A stretch of 64,000 bases of DNA, taken from positions 484,893 through 548,892 of the forward strand of contig NZ_AQXF01000001.1 of the NCBI RefSeq assembly GCF_000375545.1, in the 5' to 3' direction. The position numbers were made by a program, and so were the translations under genes. Of the stretch, positions 27,772 to 35,898 are shown in pieces; within the stretch, counting starts at the first letter, position 1; each line of letters starts with the position of its first letter. A model generated the notes under the pieces. It had not been told where the DNA came from and searched no databases. It saw nothing but the letters and a program-made list of their open reading frames with translations. The stretch is from Kordiimonas gwangyangensis DSM 19435 = JCM 12864 (GTDB taxonomy: Bacteria > Pseudomonadota > Alphaproteobacteria > Sphingomonadales > Kordiimonadaceae).

Positions 27772-28443
27772 TTACGTATCAATGCTCATCGCAAGGGTGC
27801 GGGAGATTTGCGCAAAGCTGCGGCCGCTGTCCGCCGCCCACTCATTGAAGGCTTCCTGCACCGCGCGCAGGGCACCTTTGCCGGTGGGTTCCTTGTCCAC
27901 CACGCCTTCGCGGATGAGGGCTGCCACGCCGTCGCGGCCCAGAACCCAACCGTCCTTGCCAAGGAAACGCAGGAAATAAGGCCCCGTGTTGCCGCCAAGC
28001 CGGCTGCCGCGTTTCTTGAGCATCTCAAGGAGCCCGACAAAGTCTTCCATTGGCCAGTCCGCGATACATTTGGCGGCGGAGCCGTATTCATCCTCAAGGT
28101 CACACAAGAGAATGGCGTTATCGCGCACGGTCATGATCTTGGGGCCGTTCCGTACAATGCGTTTGTCCTTGAGGAGGTCGTCCAGATCATCGTCCGACAT
28201 GAATTTCCAGCGCACGGGCACAAAGCCCTCGAACGCTTCCTCAAAACCCGGCCATTTGGCGTCGATCACTTTCCAGCTGAAACCGGCCTGAAAAATGGCG
28301 CGGGTCATGCCCGCGAGGATGCGGTCATCACCGATGGCGGTAATCTCATCCGCGCTTTTTACCTGCGGCAGCTGCGCTTCAACGGCCGCTACGCTGCCTT
28401 TGCGTTCTACTGCTATGGCAAAAATCTCGTCATATGTTCTCAT
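27772..28443 (-). CDS. DNA-3-methyladenine glycosylase I (Tag)-like protein
   Basis: A 223-residue helical protein resembling the Tag glycosylase superfamily: AIFQAGFSWKVIDAKWPGFEEAF near residues 50-72, then LDDLLKDKRIVRNGPKI. The start at 28443 is supported by AAGGGG eight bases upstream. Unlike Escherichia coli Tag it lacks the N-terminal Cys-Gly-Trp and the Cys/His zinc-snap ligands, so removal of 3-methyladenine is uncertain. Alphaproteobacterial genomes often annotate this shorter family as DNA-3-methyladenine glycosylase I. It is divergent from the J-domain gene. Confidence 0.75.
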   Translation of the reverse strand: MRTYDEIFAIAVERKGSVAAVEAQLPQVKSADEITAIGDDRILAGMTRAIFQAGFSWKVIDAKWPGFEEAFEGFVPVRWKFMSDDDLDDLLKDKRIVRNGPKIMTVRDNAILLCDLEDEYGSAAKCIADWPMEDFVGLLEMLKKRGSRLGGNTGPYFLRFLGKDGWVLGRDGVAALIREGVVDKEPTGKGALRAVQEAFNEWAADSGRSFAQISRTLAMSIDT

Positions 28444-28649
28444 GGCCTGTTCCCCTTGTCGTTTTCGCAAGCCTAGGGTGGTGCGGCGGGGGCAGCAAGC
28501 CTCATATTGGCCCAGCCCTGCACCAAGGCGGCGCAGGCGTGCACCACAAACTAGGCCTTGCAATCCTCGCCCCCCTCCACCAGATTACCGGACCCGGTTT
28601 ATGGACAAGAACACAAGACAGAAAAGCCCCTGCGGCTTATAATGATCCC

Positions 28650-29165
28650 ATGGCAAGCGACTACATTAAAAGTTTCGGTTTCCCCCGTTGGGGCGAGTAT
28701 GGGCGCGACAAGGACGCAGAGCCTGTGCGCATGTGCGACTATTCGGGCTGCTCCGAGAAGGGCGCACACCCGGCCCCCAAGGCACCGGGTTCGAATGAGC
28801 GCTGGTACTTCTGCCGCCCGCACGCCGCCGAATACAACAAGAACTGGGATTTTTTCCAGGGCATGAGCGACGAGGAAGCCAAGCGCCACATGAACGACAG
28901 TGGCGAACGCTCAGACGCATTTGCGAGTTCCCGCACGTTCGAGTGGGGCGGCGCGACGGACGCGGACGGTTTCACCTCAACCGAGAACGCGGCCTATGAC
29001 ACGCTTGAGATCGACCCCGGCGCCAGCCAGGAACTGATCAAGAAGCAGTACCGTAAGCTCGCGAAAATCTACCACCCGGACGCCAACCCCGGCGACCCCG
29101 CAGCCGCGGAACGTTTCCACCAAATCCAGACAGCCTATGACCTTTTGAAGGAAAAGAGCTATTAG
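28650..29165 (+). CDS. J-domain protein with N-terminal Cys/His segment
   Basis: A 171-residue protein. The C-terminal 60 residues are a J domain (AYDTLEIDPGASQELIKKQYRKLAKIYHPDANPGD) with the essential HPD tripeptide, so it should stimulate an Hsp70. Residues 1-75 carry a conserved-looking segment, MCDYSGCSEKG followed by WYFCRPHAAEYNKNWDFF, whose Cys and His residues could bind metal. No Gly/Phe region or CR-type zinc repeats are present, so it is not DnaJ itself. Start at 28650 chosen because the conserved part begins there. It converges on an Lrp-type gene with a 4-base overlap of the 3' ends. Confidence 0.85.
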   Translation: MASDYIKSFGFPRWGEYGRDKDAEPVRMCDYSGCSEKGAHPAPKAPGSNERWYFCRPHAAEYNKNWDFFQGMSDEEAKRHMNDSGERSDAFASSRTFEWGGATDADGFTSTENAAYDTLEIDPGASQELIKKQYRKLAKIYHPDANPGDPAAAERFHQIQTAYDLLKEKSY

Positions 29166-29641
29166 GTGCTTGCGGCCTGCCCAAGCGGGATGCTGAAGCC
29201 TTCCTTGAATGTATCAATCGCCACGATGGTCTCGAACCGCCCGATAGAGGGGTTGGAGAAGAACCATTTGCGCGTGATGCGGTCAAAGTCCTTCATGTCC
29301 TTCACGGTCATGATGAGGATGAAGTCGGTCGAGCCGGTCACATAGTAGCACTGTTGCACCTCCGGCACCTGAAGCATCTGCTGCTTGAAGGTCTCGATCG
29401 TCGCCTCCCCACCGCAGGAGCAGATGATCTGCACAATCAGGGTTGTGCGACCGCCGAGCGCATTCGGACACAGGATGGCCACTTCCTTCTTGATCGTGCC
29501 TTCTTCGCGCAGTTTTTTGATGCGGCGCTGGGTCGCCGCAGGCGACAAACCAATTTTTTCGCCGATGACCTCGGCAGTCTGGCGGCTGTTTTCCTGCATC
29601 AAATCGAGAATTTTGAGGTCAAAACTATCAAGTTCGGCCAT
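29162..29641 (-). CDS. Lrp/AsnC family transcriptional regulator
   Basis: A 159-residue regulator with an N-terminal winged helix-turn-helix (LDSFDLKILDLMQENSRQTAEVIGEKIGLSPAATQRRIKKL) and a C-terminal RAM ligand-binding domain (residues about 70-150, with VQQCYYVTGSTDFILIMTV). These proteins respond to amino acids. It is transcribed away from an EamA-family exporter. The 132-base AT-rich gap between them carries a 23-base inverted repeat, suggesting autoregulation and control of the exporter. Confidence 0.92.
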   Translation of the reverse strand: MAELDSFDLKILDLMQENSRQTAEVIGEKIGLSPAATQRRIKKLREEGTIKKEVAILCPNALGGRTTLIVQIICSCGGEATIETFKQQMLQVPEVQQCYYVTGSTDFILIMTVKDMKDFDRITRKWFFSNPSIGRFETIVAIDTFKEGFSIPLGQAAST

Positions 29642-29687
29642 TTTTAATTTTTTCCATCACATTTTCGCATAAGGAAGAATTTTTTTA

Positions 29688-29710
29688 TCGCAAAGTAAGG
29701 AAATTTGCGA
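29688..29710. promoter_or_regulatory. Candidate Lrp-family operator
   Basis: TCGCAAA (29688-29694) and TTTGCGA (29704-29710) form a perfect 7-bp inverted repeat with a 9-base spacer. Looser TTCGCA-type half sites occur on both sides in this AT-rich gap between the divergent lrp-like and EamA genes. The spacing fits cooperative Lrp-dimer binding; inference. Confidence 0.5.
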
Positions 29711-29773
29711 AGAAAAAATGCGCGAACACACCTACATTTAAGGAAAGCGAGAAACGACAGCAGGAATAGCGCC

Positions 29774-30706
29774 ATGCAGCAAGACATGAGCACCCCCACA
29801 CCCGGCGCGAGCCTTGGCATTGCCTGCGGGCTTGGTGCCGCCCTTATCTGGGGCGCATGGCCGGTGATTACCACCATGGGCGTCAAGGCGAACATCAGCC
29901 CTGTGCAGGTGGTGATGCTGCGCTTTCTTGTTGCCGGTATCCTGCTTGCTCCCTTTGCACTGCGTGGTCCTTCCACCCTTCGGGACTGGGGCAAGGCTGC
30001 CGTCTTCGCGCTTTTTGCAGGCACGCCCTATGCGCTTCTCGTCACCAGCGCGTTTGAATATGCGCCGGCGAGCCACGGCGGTGTCATCATCCCCGGAACG
30101 GTACTGCTCGTGAGCCTCATGGCCGCGCACCTTTGGCTTGGTGACCGGCTCACCAAACTGCGCGCCTTCGGTGCTGTACTCATTCTCATCGGGCTTGGTG
30201 GCCTTGCGGGTGGTGCAGCGGGTGGCCTGCGCACCATGTTCGGCGACATGCTACTGATGGCGGGTGGCCTGAGCTGGGCAACCTACACCTTCCTGCTGCG
30301 CCGCTGGCCGATGGATGGGCTTCGTGTTGCCTCGCGCGTGGCGTTCCTCTCTCTCATTCTTGTGGGTGGGTTGGCGCTTGCGGGCTACGGCGAGGGCCTG
30401 ACCTCGCTCCCCCTTGAAACCCTCGCGCTGCAGGGTTTGTGGCAGGGTATTCTGTCCGCCACTGTCGCACTGCTGCTGTTCAACAAGGCTGTGGGCATAT
30501 TGGGCTCAGGCCGTGCGTCGATCATCAATGCGCTGACGCCGGTCATTGCGGTGCTGCTGTCGTTCCTGATGCTCGATGAAGTGCCAACATTGATTGAGTT
30601 CGCAGGCCTGATCACCATCATGGCCGGGATTGCCATTGCCCTTGGCATCCGCATCAAACCCATTCGGCGCAAGCGGGACACCGCGCATGTGCCAGAGGTG
30701 TCTTAA
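29774..30706 (+). CDS. EamA/DMT-family transporter
   Basis: A 310-residue inner-membrane protein with about ten hydrophobic helices arranged as two EamA repeats (residues about 10-140 and 160-290), typical of drug/metabolite exporters such as RhaT or YdcZ relatives. The start ATG at 29774 has AGGAA seven bases upstream. Divergence from an Lrp-type regulator suggests export or uptake of an amino acid or related metabolite. The substrate cannot be read from the sequence. It is followed by a strong terminator. Confidence 0.9.
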   Translation: MQQDMSTPTPGASLGIACGLGAALIWGAWPVITTMGVKANISPVQVVMLRFLVAGILLAPFALRGPSTLRDWGKAAVFALFAGTPYALLVTSAFEYAPASHGGVIIPGTVLLVSLMAAHLWLGDRLTKLRAFGAVLILIGLGGLAGGAAGGLRTMFGDMLLMAGGLSWATYTFLLRRWPMDGLRVASRVAFLSLILVGGLALAGYGEGLTSLPLETLALQGLWQGILSATVALLLFNKAVGILGSGRASIINALTPVIAVLLSFLMLDEVPTLIEFAGLITIMAGIAIALGIRIKPIRRKRDTAHVPEVS

Positions 30707-30766
30707 CCCCTCCGGGTAAAGCCTCTCCCCCAACACACCAGAGGATACCTCTTTACCCAGCACCCT

Positions 30767-30807
30767 GCCTGAGCATGCCCCCAAGGGGCGGCTCAGGCCT
30801 TTTTTTT
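30767..30807 (+). terminator. Rho-independent terminator after the EamA gene
   Basis: GCCTGAGC pairs with GCTCAGGC around an inner GCCCC/GGGGC hairpin and is followed by eight T residues. It runs into the stop codon of the convergent GNAT gene. Confidence 0.9.
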
Positions 30808-31495
30808 AAGCTGCCTGTAGCGCCTTACGGTAGGCTTCCAGCGTCGCGCGCTGCTGGCCGGCCTCGTCAAAATTCTCAGGACTGAGCCAGGCGCGGAATG
30901 CAGCGTCGAGATCAGGCCATTCGCTATCAATCATGGAATACCAGGCCGTATCCCGGTTCCGGCCCTTGAAAACCATGTCGTTGCGGAACGTGCCTTCATA
31001 TATGAAACCAAAGCGAACAGCCGCACGCATGGATGCCGCATTCTGCGCATGGCATTTCCATTCGAACCGCCGGTAGCCAAGGTCTTCGAACACGTGCCGC
31101 GCCATGAGGTAGATGGCTTCGGTCGCGATCGTGGTGCGCTGCAGTTTCTTGGCGAATGTCACACAGCCCACCTCGGTGCTGCCCATGGTTTCGCGGTTGC
31201 GCATATAGCTGGCCATACCAAGGATTTCACCGCTCGCCCGTGCACGGATCACCATGGTGCACCAACCCTGCGCACGAATAGCTGCATCAAATGCCTGCCG
31301 CAGGTCGTGCACGCCCTCAAACGGGCCATAAGCCATATAGTGCCACAGCTCATCGCTATCATGCCCGGCGACCGCCGTCGCGAGGCCCTCGCCGTGTGTG
31401 TCCCAGTTCAGCGGCTCAAGCCGCGTATAGGTGCCGTCAAGCGCCACCCGACCCGGTGTTGCACAGGGCTTCCAGTTTGATAGGTCACTCATCAC
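30806..31495 (-). CDS. GNAT-family N-acetyltransferase (RimJ/RimL type)
   Basis: A 229-residue acetyltransferase of the RimJ/RimL/SpeG-like branch: the N-terminal RLEPLNWDTHGEGL, a central strand IRARASGEILGMASYMRN, then acetyl-CoA-binding RTTIATEAIYLMARHVFEDLGYRRFEWKCHAQNAASMRAAVRFGF and a C-terminal DMVFKGRNRDTAWYSMIDSEWP. The substrate is unknown. It is third gene of an operon with a PNPOx-like gene and a DUF1272 gene (9-base gap), next to a MocR regulator, an association suggesting metabolism tied to pyridoxal phosphate or an amine. Confidence 0.9.
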   Translation of the reverse strand: MMSDLSNWKPCATPGRVALDGTYTRLEPLNWDTHGEGLATAVAGHDSDELWHYMAYGPFEGVHDLRQAFDAAIRAQGWCTMVIRARASGEILGMASYMRNRETMGSTEVGCVTFAKKLQRTTIATEAIYLMARHVFEDLGYRRFEWKCHAQNAASMRAAVRFGFIYEGTFRNDMVFKGRNRDTAWYSMIDSEWPDLDAAFRAWLSPENFDEAGQQRATLEAYRKALQAA

Positions 31496-31504
31496 ATGTC
31501 TCGC

Positions 31505-31813
31505 TTATCTGTTCTCCGGCGCAACAGTGGCGACGGATGCCGCAAAGGCAGTTTGTTCGGCGGGGTCTTTTGGTTTGTGCACCCTTTTGGTGCTGGCGGG
31601 AAAACGCGCGAGCGAGACACCTTCGCGCCATTCTTTTGCAGGGCGAATGGGACGCGGTACAAAATTGCCGCCGCAGTTGGAGCATACGCCTTTCAGCACC
31701 TCATCCACGCAGGTGCTGCAGAAAGTGCATTCAAAAGAACAGATCATGGCATCTCTGCTCTCAGGTGACAGGTCACAGTCGCAATGTTCACAGGATGGTC
31801 TCAGGTCCAGCAT
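31505..31813 (-). CDS. DUF1272 zinc-ribbon-like protein
   Basis: A 102-residue Cys-rich protein. The DUF1272 core occupies residues 1-60: MLDLRPSCEHCDCDLSPES, then CSFECTFCSTCVDEVLKGVCSNCGG, with four CxxC-type pairs that probably bind zinc. The remaining 40 residues are polar and probably unstructured. The start is fixed at 31813 by the family N terminus and lies 1 base past the stop of the PNPOx-like gene, so the two are co-translated. Biochemical function of the family is unknown. Confidence 0.9.
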   Translation of the reverse strand: MLDLRPSCEHCDCDLSPESRDAMICSFECTFCSTCVDEVLKGVCSNCGGNFVPRPIRPAKEWREGVSLARFPASTKRVHKPKDPAEQTAFAASVATVAPENR

Positions 31814-31814
31814 C

Positions 31815-32477
31815 TTATTTCTCCTGCCGCAGACGGTGATATGTTGGCAGCACACCGTGATTAAGCGGTGCCTGCGCGCCCTCGGGCGCCTCATGCGCGC
31901 TGCCCGAAACGGTGTGAATGTCCACATGCCCGGCCCAGATGGGCCAGTCAGCCTCATCCGCGTCACCGGGGCCGCCCGCGCGCACCTTGGCGCTCGCGTC
32001 TTCAATTTCCATCACAACCATGCCGGTGGCCTTGCGCTCCTGCGCGGTCATGGGCCGAAGCTGGCCCCAGCGCGCGGGTGCGAGAAGGTCGAAAAACAGT
32101 TCCATCTGGCGATCAAATTCCGCGTCGTCGGTCACCAGTTCCGGCACGCCAAAACAGATGACCGAGCGGTAGTTGACACTGGTGTTGAAAGCGGAACGCG
32201 CAAGCACCAGCCCATCAAGCTGCGTCACGCACACACTGGCCGGGTTGCCGCCTGAGAGGTGCTGGATCATCCGGCTTTTTGACGCGCCGTGCCAGTAAAG
32301 GCGGTTACCCTCCCGCCAGTAGCTGGTGGGCACAATATGGGGCTGGCCTGCAATCTCGAAAGACACATGGCACAGGAAGTGGCTATCAAGGATGCGGTGG
32401 ACCGTATCCTCATCATAAAGCGCACGTTTGTGGCCCCGCTTGACGCGGTTCCTGTCGGTTTTCGCAAACTCACTCAT
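31815..32477 (-). CDS. Pyridoxamine 5'-phosphate oxidase-like flavin-binding protein
   Basis: A 220-residue split-barrel protein of the PNPOx-like (NimA/flavin-nucleotide-binding) family: HRILDSHFLCHVSFEIAGQPHIVPTSYWREGNRLYWHGA near residues 20-60, SKSRMIQHL, and VCVTQLDGLVLARSAFNTSVNYRSVICFG. The start at 32477 matches the family N terminus. It is not the canonical PdxH. It opens an operon with DUF1272 and GNAT genes and is divergent from a MocR-type regulator 117 bases away that probably controls it. Confidence 0.88.
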   Translation of the reverse strand: MSEFAKTDRNRVKRGHKRALYDEDTVHRILDSHFLCHVSFEIAGQPHIVPTSYWREGNRLYWHGASKSRMIQHLSGGNPASVCVTQLDGLVLARSAFNTSVNYRSVICFGVPELVTDDAEFDRQMELFFDLLAPARWGQLRPMTAQERKATGMVVMEIEDASAKVRAGGPGDADEADWPIWAGHVDIHTVSGSAHEAPEGAQAPLNHGVLPTYHRLRQEK

Positions 32478-32547
32478 TCTACTATCCTCGCTGCCGCTGG
32501 GGTTCGGCATTTTGGTGCTTTTCCGTAAGCGCAGATTGCGGCTATAT

Positions 32548-32589
32548 TGATACCCCTGAAAGAACCAATATCGTCAAATCCATGGTACC
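32548..32589. promoter_or_regulatory. Direct repeat TGRTACC, candidate MocR operator
   Basis: TGATACC (32548-32554) and TGGTACC (32583-32589) are directly repeated 35 bases apart in the gap between the PNPOx-like gene and the MocR gene. MocR-family regulators such as GabR are known to bind spaced direct repeats with an ATACCA core. The position would allow autoregulation and control of the divergent operon. Confidence 0.5.
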
Positions 32590-32594
32590 AATTT

Positions 32595-34022
32595 ATGGAC
32601 GGCATGTTTGAAACCCTGTTTACGCCGGGACTTGATACGGCAAGCGCAGCACCGTTGAATGAGCAGCTTCAGGCCATGCTGCGCGGTGCCATTCTTGATG
32701 GTCGCTTGCCCTCTGGCCGCCGCCTTCCCGCGACCCGAGCGCTCGCCGAGCGGCTGGAGGTGTCGCGCAACACGGTGCTCGCCGCTTACGACCACCTGAT
32801 CGCCGAAGGTTATCTTGAGACGCGGCAGGGCGCCGGCACCTATGTCAGCACCGACCTGCCGGACACGTCCCTGCAGGTACGCGCGGTCGAGCAGGCACCA
32901 GTGACAGGCCTTCATGCCCGCCCGCTCAAGCGGCCACTCGCCGGCATGCCAGCGCTTGACCAGTTCCCCATCGATATATGGTCGCGGCTTTCAGGCAGCG
33001 TGTGGCGGAGCGCAACCGAAAGCCAGCTGCTCTATAACGACCCTGCGGGTTACCTGCCACTCAGGCAGGCAATTGCGACATACCTGTCCGCCGCACGCGG
33101 TGTGGTGGCGGATGCCGATCAGGTGATCATCACCTCCGGCATCCAGCAGGGCTTCCACTTGCTGTCGGGTGGGGTGATCGCACCTGAACGCGCCATCGTG
33201 CTCGAGGACCCAGGCTACCCCGGCATGGCAGCGGCGGCGGCGACCTTGCCCCACCCGCTGCATTTTACCCCCATCGACCGGGATGGCGCCCTGATCCCTG
33301 ACATTGGTGGCCCTGTCGGCATTTTTGTCACTTGCCCGTCACGGCAGTATCCCCTTGGGCACACCATGCCGCTCAGGCGGCGACTTGAGGTGCTTGAATG
33401 GGCGAAGGCGCAAGATTGTTATGTGCTCGAAGACGATTACGACAGCGAATTTCGCTATGCCGGGCGACCCATCAATTCGCTGCAGGGCATTGATGGCGGC
33501 AAACGGGTTATCTACAGCGGCAGCTTCTCGAAAACCCTGTTTCTCGCCCTTAGGCTCGGTTACCTCGTGGTACCGAAGGATATGGTGCCAAATCTCCTGC
33601 GCCAACGCATGGCGACAGACAGTTTCCCCTCAATCAGCAACCAGATGCTGCTGGCGCGCTTCATCGAAGAAGGGCATTTTGCCCGGCATATCAGGCGATT
33701 GCGCGCGGTCCATAAAAAACGCCTGGCTGCCTTCCTTGGTGCCGCGGCAACCTACCTCAATCCGTGGTTTGAGATACCCGCCTCTGACACCGGCCTTCAT
33801 ATCGTCGGCTTCTGCCGCGACGGTGCCGAGCTGCCGGACGATAAACGCCTCGCGATCATTGTGGGGCGGGCGGGCATCGGCGCATCCCCGCTTTCCGGCA
33901 CCTATAGCCAGTGCACGCCGCGGCAGGGCCTGCTGTTTGGCTTTGCCAACATCCCCGAACGCGAAATCGAGAGCCGGGTCAAAGAGTTGGCAGCCATCCT
34001 CAATCAACAAACGGGCTTTTAA
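32595..34022 (+). CDS. MocR-type transcriptional regulator (GntR winged helix fused to PLP aminotransferase fold)
   Basis: A 475-residue regulator with an N-terminal GntR winged helix (residues about 15-80, LPATRALAERLEVSRNTVLAAYDHLIAEGYLETRQGAGTYV) joined by a linker to a class I aminotransferase-like domain. The PLP lysine is predicted as Lys313 in SGSFSKT, and the DDYDSEFRY stretch is present. PdxR, GabR and TauR belong here. The start is the ATG at 32595 (or 32604); neither has a good ribosome site. It is divergent from a PNPOx-DUF1272-GNAT operon, which suggests a PLP- or amine-linked regulon. Confidence 0.9.
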   Translation: MDGMFETLFTPGLDTASAAPLNEQLQAMLRGAILDGRLPSGRRLPATRALAERLEVSRNTVLAAYDHLIAEGYLETRQGAGTYVSTDLPDTSLQVRAVEQAPVTGLHARPLKRPLAGMPALDQFPIDIWSRLSGSVWRSATESQLLYNDPAGYLPLRQAIATYLSAARGVVADADQVIITSGIQQGFHLLSGGVIAPERAIVLEDPGYPGMAAAAATLPHPLHFTPIDRDGALIPDIGGPVGIFVTCPSRQYPLGHTMPLRRRLEVLEWAKAQDCYVLEDDYDSEFRYAGRPINSLQGIDGGKRVIYSGSFSKTLFLALRLGYLVVPKDMVPNLLRQRMATDSFPSISNQMLLARFIEEGHFARHIRRLRAVHKKRLAAFLGAAATYLNPWFEIPASDTGLHIVGFCRDGAELPDDKRLAIIVGRAGIGASPLSGTYSQCTPRQGLLFGFANIPEREIESRVKELAAILNQQTGF

Positions 34023-34126
34023 TAAATTTTCCCACGGTGTAGCCTATGCGCCAAGGGGTGAAGCGCGTGGACAAGCGTGCAGCGAATGGGGCCACACAGC
34101 TAAGCACCGGTATTCAGGAGAGAGTT

Positions 34127-34867
34127 ATGAATTTCAGACAATCGCTGGGCTCACTTTTGGCGGCATCTGCACTGGCCGCAGCAGCTTTTGCACAGGATGA
34201 CTGGAGTTATTCCGGATCAAATGGCGCCGATAGCTGGGGTTCTCTCTCAAGCGTATGCGCCAATGGTTCCATGCAGTCGCCCATCGTGATCGAGGGCACG
34301 GAAGCGGTTTATATGAACCGGCTGGAGACGCTGTATAGCGTCGCGCCCGTTGATATGGTCAATGACCGCCACACGGTGAAGTTCAACTATGCCTCCGGCA
34401 GTGTGATGAAGGTTGGCCCCAAGCTCTTTGAGCTGATGAATTTCCATTTCCATACCCCGGCAGAGCACAAGGTGCTGACCACAAGCTTCCCGCTTGAAAT
34501 CCATTTCGATCACAAGGCAGCGGACGGCTCACTGGCCCGCATTGCTGTGCTCGTAAAGGAAGGTCGCCCCAATGCAGCGGCGGAAGAGATTTTGCCCTAT
34601 GTACCGCTAGAACCTGACCAGACGAGCCGTCGGCCCGAGGTCAAGGTGAATGCGCGTGACCTGATGCCAAACGATCACGCCTATTACCGGTATATGGGGT
34701 CCCTGACGACACCGCCCTGCAGCGAGGGCGTGAATTGGTACGTAATGAAGGAACCGGTAGAGTTCTCGAGCCAGCAGATAGCCACCCTGCGCGGCATCAT
34801 GGGGGAAAACGCGCGTCCCCTGCAGCCGCGCAACAACCGGATGATCCTAGATGCACTGCCAAACTGA
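34127..34867 (+). CDS. Periplasmic alpha-class carbonic anhydrase
   Basis: Hydrates carbon dioxide to bicarbonate in the periplasm. The 246-residue protein has a signal peptide (cleavage near residue 22, AFA-Q) and the alpha-carbonic-anhydrase core. Predicted zinc ligands are His107 and His109 in NFHFHTPAEH and His126 in EIHFDH. The GSLTTPPCSEGVNWYVMKEP motif and the C-terminal RPLQPRNNR are intact, and Cys44 could pair with the Cys of PPCSEG. The ATG at 34127 follows a clear CAGGAGAG ribosome site. Its end overlaps the next gene by 17 bases. Confidence 0.94.
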   Translation: MNFRQSLGSLLAASALAAAAFAQDDWSYSGSNGADSWGSLSSVCANGSMQSPIVIEGTEAVYMNRLETLYSVAPVDMVNDRHTVKFNYASGSVMKVGPKLFELMNFHFHTPAEHKVLTTSFPLEIHFDHKAADGSLARIAVLVKEGRPNAAAEEILPYVPLEPDQTSRRPEVKVNARDLMPNDHAYYRYMGSLTTPPCSEGVNWYVMKEPVEFSSQQIATLRGIMGENARPLQPRNNRMILDALPN

Positions 34868-35657
34868 CATTCGTAGAGCGGCGGGGTTCCGGCCTGCTGC
34901 CCTGTTGATGACCGTCCTTGCCCTTGCCGCCTGTGGCGGCAATGGGCCAAGCCGCATGGCGGGCGGCACCACCACCCAGCGTATCAACCCCATGGTTGAA
35001 CAGGCACTATGTGAAGGCCGCGCGGCAGATGCGGCCCGCATCATGACCTCGGAACCGCTCCTCTCGCCTGCTGACCGTTTCTACACCGGTCTCGCCTTTG
35101 AAGAAAGCGGACGTCCGATCGCGGCACGGCAGATCTACGCAACCCTGATGTCGTCCGGCGCGCAGGACGGCGTTTTCGCGCACTGCGGCAGTGTGGTTCT
35201 GGCCGACGGCCCGGTGAGTGCTGAAGCCGGCCGCCGCCTCGCGCTGATCGCATCGCAGCTCCAGTCCATGGATGTGGCCCGCAATGAGCCCATGCGCTTT
35301 GGCCCCGGTCTTCCTCCCACCACAAGCAAGCCAGCCGACGTCACACGCACGGCGCCTGCCGCTGGCGGGAACGGCCCGCGCCGTGATGTAACGCGGCCCT
35401 CAAGCAGTTCACCGCTCGGCCGCTGGTTCGCGCATCTGGCTTCCTACCGGTCTTACGACCACGCCAACGCGGGCAAGGAAAGCCTGACCAAACAATACCC
35501 GGCGCTAGACGGCATCATCGACCAGTGGGAAGTGAACGTGAACGGTTATGCACTCCGCCTTGGTGTGCGCACCAGTGAGAAAGGCGACGCCAGCAACTTG
35601 TGCGCGCAGGTCAAAAGCCAGGGCGAATATTGCGCGGTTATGGATACATCAGAATAA
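34851..35657 (+). CDS. Lipoprotein with C-terminal SPOR-like domain
   Basis: A 268-residue protein with a lipoprotein signal (lipobox LAAC, Cys28, followed by Gly, so probably outer-membrane sorted). The middle (about 40-130) looks helical and possibly TPR-like; residues 135-180 are rich in Pro, Thr and Ser. Residues 185-265 resemble a SPOR domain (WFAHLASYRSYDHANAGKE..., then LRLGVRTSEKGDASNLCAQVKSQGEYCAVM), which binds septal peptidoglycan. It starts inside the carbonic anhydrase gene, so translation is probably coupled. The SPOR call is by fold pattern. Confidence 0.7.
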   Translation: MHCQTDIRRAAGFRPAALLMTVLALAACGGNGPSRMAGGTTTQRINPMVEQALCEGRAADAARIMTSEPLLSPADRFYTGLAFEESGRPIAARQIYATLMSSGAQDGVFAHCGSVVLADGPVSAEAGRRLALIASQLQSMDVARNEPMRFGPGLPPTTSKPADVTRTAPAAGGNGPRRDVTRPSSSSPLGRWFAHLASYRSYDHANAGKESLTKQYPALDGIIDQWEVNVNGYALRLGVRTSEKGDASNLCAQVKSQGEYCAVMDTSE

Positions 35658-35728
35658 CTTATGAACCTGTCTCTAAAGTCTGCATTGAGCGCAGGCCAGT
35701 TGACGGGCTAAATTCGGGCTGGTAGTCG

Positions 35729-35761
35729 GGGCGTCATCCGCATAAGATGGCGCCCGATTTA
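35729..35761 (+). terminator. Hairpin after the SPOR lipoprotein gene
   Basis: GGGCGTCATC pairs with GATGGCGCCC (one wobble) around a 7-base loop and is followed by GATTTAT. The T run is weak. It lies 70 bases after the stop codon and 138 bases before the NSS transporter gene. Confidence 0.5.
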
Positions 35762-35898
35762 TAAGGCGTGGCCTCTTGTGCCACCTTTTTAAAGCAGCTT
35801 GTGGCGGTAGGGGATATTGCCACACTACAGCAGATGTATAAGACACAGGCGCGGATGTATGCGCCCCCGTGAAGCGTACTCTGGGGAGAGGGAAATAA

